Source of the DNA: Runella salmonicolor
GTDB lineage: Bacteria; Bacteroidota; Bacteroidia; Cytophagales; Spirosomataceae
Length of the DNA stretch: 64,000 nucleotides
Direction of reading: 5' to 3'
Assembly (NCBI RefSeq): GCF_024158025.1
Contig: NZ_JAMZEL010000007.1
Span: 124,001-188,000, forward strand
Shown here: in pieces, positions 61,931 through 64,000 of the stretch
Position numbering within the stretch: position 1 is the stretch's first letter
Layout: each line of letters starts with the position of its first letter
Notes under the pieces: generated by a model
Seen by the model: only the letters and a program-made list of their open reading frames with translations
What the model was told of the DNA's origin: nothing
The model's database searches: none
Made by a program: the position numbers and the translations under genes

Positions 61931-64000
61931 TTAATTCGCCAATTCACGTTTGCCACGGCGTGAACCGCTGCGCTCGCGTGACTCGCTCACTGTTTCGAGT
62001 TCTTCTTTCGAACCAATGATGAGTTTTTGATAACGACGGGCACCCGTACCAGCAGGAATCAAGTGACCTACAATCACGTTTTCTTTCAAGCCTTCGAGGG
62101 TATCGCGTTTTCCGCGTACGGCCGCTTCGCTCAATACTTTGGTCGTTTCCTGGAACGACGCCGCAGAGATAAAGCTTTCAGTACCCAAAGACGCTTGCGT
62201 AATACCCATCAGCGTAGGTTGAGCTACCGCAGGTTTGGCATCACGGGCAGTCACCAAACGTTGGTCACGGCGCTTAAGCGTTGAGTTTTCGTCACGCAAA
62301 CGGCGTGCAGAAATCAACATACCCGGTTTGAGAGATTCTGAATCACCAGCATCTTCTACCACTTTCATGTCGAGTACACGGTCGTTTTCTTCGCGGAATG
62401 TCCACTTATCAACGGCCTGCATTTCGAGGAAGTTAGTATCACCTGGATCCATAATTTCAACTTTCTGCATCATTTGGCGTACGATACACTCGATGTGCTT
62501 ATCGTTGATTTTTACCCCTTGTAAGCGGTAAACCTCTTGGATTTCGTTTACGAGATACTCCTGTACGGCGGTTGGTCCTTTGATTGAAAGAATATCACTT
62601 GGCGTGATGGCTCCGTCAGAAAGCGGCTCACCAGCTTTTACGTAGTCACCGTCTTGTACCAGAATGTGTTTCGACAATGGCACAAGGTATTTTTTACGGG
62701 TACCGTCTTTCGACTCGATGTTGATTTCACGGTTACCACGTTTGATGATACCGTAGATAACTACACCGTCGATTTCAGATACTACCGCAGGGTTAGACGG
62801 GTTACGAGCTTCGAACAATTCAGTTACCCGTGGCAAACCTCCCGTAATATCGCGGGTTTTACCCAAGGTACGAGGAATTTTTGCTAAAGGCTGACCTGTT
62901 CTTACCACGGCACCATCTTTGATTACCAGACGAGCACCCACAGGTAAGTTATAGATTTTCTCTTCAATGTCAGTTAAAAGCGGGCTTTTTCCTTTCACCA
63001 AAATACCTGGGTTCTTGGTACGGTCACGACTTTCGATGATTACCATTTCCTGGAAGCCCGACTGCTCGTCGATTTCTTCACGGAACGTAATACCTTCTTC
63101 AATTGCTTCGTATTCGATTACGCCGTTGAATTCTGAAAGGATAACGGCGTTGTACGGATCCCAGTTACAAAGTTCCTGTCCTTTGGTTACTTTTTGTCCT
63201 TCTTTTACCAACAATGTAGCCCCGTAAGGTACGTTGTTTGCAATCAGTACTTGTCCGTTGGCTTCGCTAATGATACGAATTTCGCCCGAGCGTCCCATTA
63301 CGATGGTAGCAGGGTTTCCTTCGTTATCGGTAGAATCTACCGTACGCATATCTTCAAATTCCACTTTACCGTCAAACTTGGTTTTGATGGAGGCTTCCTG
63401 CGCAATGTTTTGCGCAACCCCACCCACGTGGAATGTACGAAGGGTCAGCTGGGTACCTGGCTCACCGATTGACTGTGAGGCAATTACCCCAACAGCTTCA
63501 CCGTTTTCTGCCATGCGTCCCGAAGCCAAGTTACGTCCGTAGCATTTCGAGCAAACTCCGTTACGGGTTTCACAAGTTAATACCGAACGGATTTCAACGG
63601 CTTCAATGCTGGTTTCGTCGATGCGAGACGCAATTTCTTCCGTGATTTCGCTTCCAGAGGCGATGATTAGCTCACCAGTAAGCGGATCTAAAATATCATG
63701 AACCGATACACGACCCAAGATACGTTCTGCCAATGGCTCAACGATGTCTTCGTTGTCTTTCAACGCTGAAATTTCAATACCGCGCAGGGTACCGCAATCT
63801 TCTTCGTTTACAACTACATCCTGCGCCACATCGTGCAAACGACGAGTCAGGTAACCTGCATCGGCCGTTTTCAAAGCGGTATCCGCCAAACCTTTACGTG
63901 CACCGTGGGTAGAGATGAAGTACTCCAATACGTCAAGACCTTCTTTAAAGTTTGACAAAATTGGGTTTTCAATGATTTCACCTACGCCACCCGCTAGGTT
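61931..64000 (-). CDS. rpoC: DNA-directed RNA polymerase beta' subunit (partial, C-terminal about 690 residues)
   Basis: The end of RpoC, with the catalytic core subunit's N-terminus off the right edge. The frame is open to base 64000. Visible motifs are GGVGEIIENPILSNFKEGLDVLEYFIS and THGARKGLADTALKTADAGYLTRRL (trigger-loop region), then the zinc-binding CETRNGVCSKCYGRN and EAVGVIASQSIGEPGTQLTLRTFH. The end ERSGSRRGKRELAN is basic. The genes upstream (rpoB) are expected next to the window. Confidence 0.97.
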   Translation of the reverse strand, partial: NLAGGVGEIIENPILSNFKEGLDVLEYFISTHGARKGLADTALKTADAGYLTRRLHDVAQDVVVNEEDCGTLRGIEISALKDNEDIVEPLAERILGRVSVHDILDPLTGELIIASGSEITEEIASRIDETSIEAVEIRSVLTCETRNGVCSKCYGRNLASGRMAENGEAVGVIASQSIGEPGTQLTLRTFHVGGVAQNIAQEASIKTKFDGKVEFEDMRTVDSTDNEGNPATIVMGRSGEIRIISEANGQVLIANNVPYGATLLVKEGQKVTKGQELCNWDPYNAVILSEFNGVIEYEAIEEGITFREEIDEQSGFQEMVIIESRDRTKNPGILVKGKSPLLTDIEEKIYNLPVGARLVIKDGAVVRTGQPLAKIPRTLGKTRDITGGLPRVTELFEARNPSNPAVVSEIDGVVIYGIIKRGNREINIESKDGTRKKYLVPLSKHILVQDGDYVKAGEPLSDGAITPSDILSIKGPTAVQEYLVNEIQEVYRLQGVKINDKHIECIVRQMMQKVEIMDPGDTNFLEMQAVDKWTFREENDRVLDMKVVEDAGDSESLKPGMLISARRLRDENSTLKRRDQRLVTARDAKPAVAQPTLMGITQASLGTESFISAASFQETTKVLSEAAVRGKRDTLEGLKENVIVGHLIPAGTGARRYQKLIIGSKEELETVSESRERSGSRRGKRELAN

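Noticed and set aside
1..64000. CRISPR arrays, rRNA or tRNA genes
   Set aside because: No regularly spaced repeats, no rRNA segments, and no tRNA cloverleaf was spotted by eye; a tRNAscan run would settle the tRNA point.

Overview
The window comes from a member of the Bacteroidota, most likely a Cytophagales/Spirosomataceae (Runella-like) bacterium. The evidence is the gene content (Na+-NQR, type IX secretion cargo with type A and type B sorting domains, a PorP/SprF protein, a TonB receptor paired with a DUF4249 lipoprotein, GH92, GH20 and GHL10 glycosidases). Bacteroidota-type promoters (TTG, 19-21 nt, then TAnnTTTG) precede several genes, and signal peptides end in the A-x-A-Q style usual in this phylum. 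The genus is inferred and not proven.

Layout. 1-5335 (minus): nqrA-B-C-D-E-F, the sodium-pumping NADH:quinone oxidoreductase; nqrF runs off the left edge. 5598-8000: a secreted M1 metallopeptidase with a paralogue at 46067-48046. 8100-10900: an AT-rich islet with three HEPN/abortive-infection-type genes and, between the divergent transcription units, a candidate small RNA with its own promoter and terminator. 10946-16353: a PD-(D/E)XK-like protein, argH with an in-frame signal-peptide-like extension, a class II synthetase-like protein behind recX, a hexuronate-type MFS transporter and a periplasmic cytochrome c. 16495-19436: a DUF4129-DUF4350-MoxR operon. 19524-20576: a membrane protein/His-rich lipoprotein pair that may handle metal. 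20674-25620: an oxidoreductase, a cold-shock protein, a PspC-like protein, uridine kinase, cysS and a DUF192 protein. 25675-31637: a type IX cargo protein, a GH92 mannosidase, a small lipoprotein and a CDP-alcohol phosphatidyltransferase. 31818-45801: small membrane proteins, rlmN, an MDR reductase, lipoprotein, PorP/SprF, carotenoid desaturase, MOSC protein, YjjG-like nucleotidase, patatin, FG-GAP cargo protein, polytopic membrane protein and a CobW GTPase. 46067-55789: the second M1 peptidase, a remnant of a WYL regulator, a GHL10 glycosidase, a SIMPL protein, an acyl-CoA dehydrogenase, a ModF-like twin ATPase and a polytopic membrane protein. 55945-64000 (minus): DUF4249 plus TonB receptor, GH20 hexosaminidase, and the 3' part of rpoC running off the right edge.

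How it fits together. Most of the window is stable core genome for energy metabolism (Na+-NQR), translation and transcription (cysS, rlmN, rpoC) and the outer-surface polymer-degrading life style typical of these bacteria. The one clearly accessory stretch is the HEPN/Abi islet with its candidate RNA, which I regard as the best lead for an undescribed system. Several families of intergenic inverted repeats recur; one copy appears to have been recruited into the signal peptide of the PorP/SprF protein.
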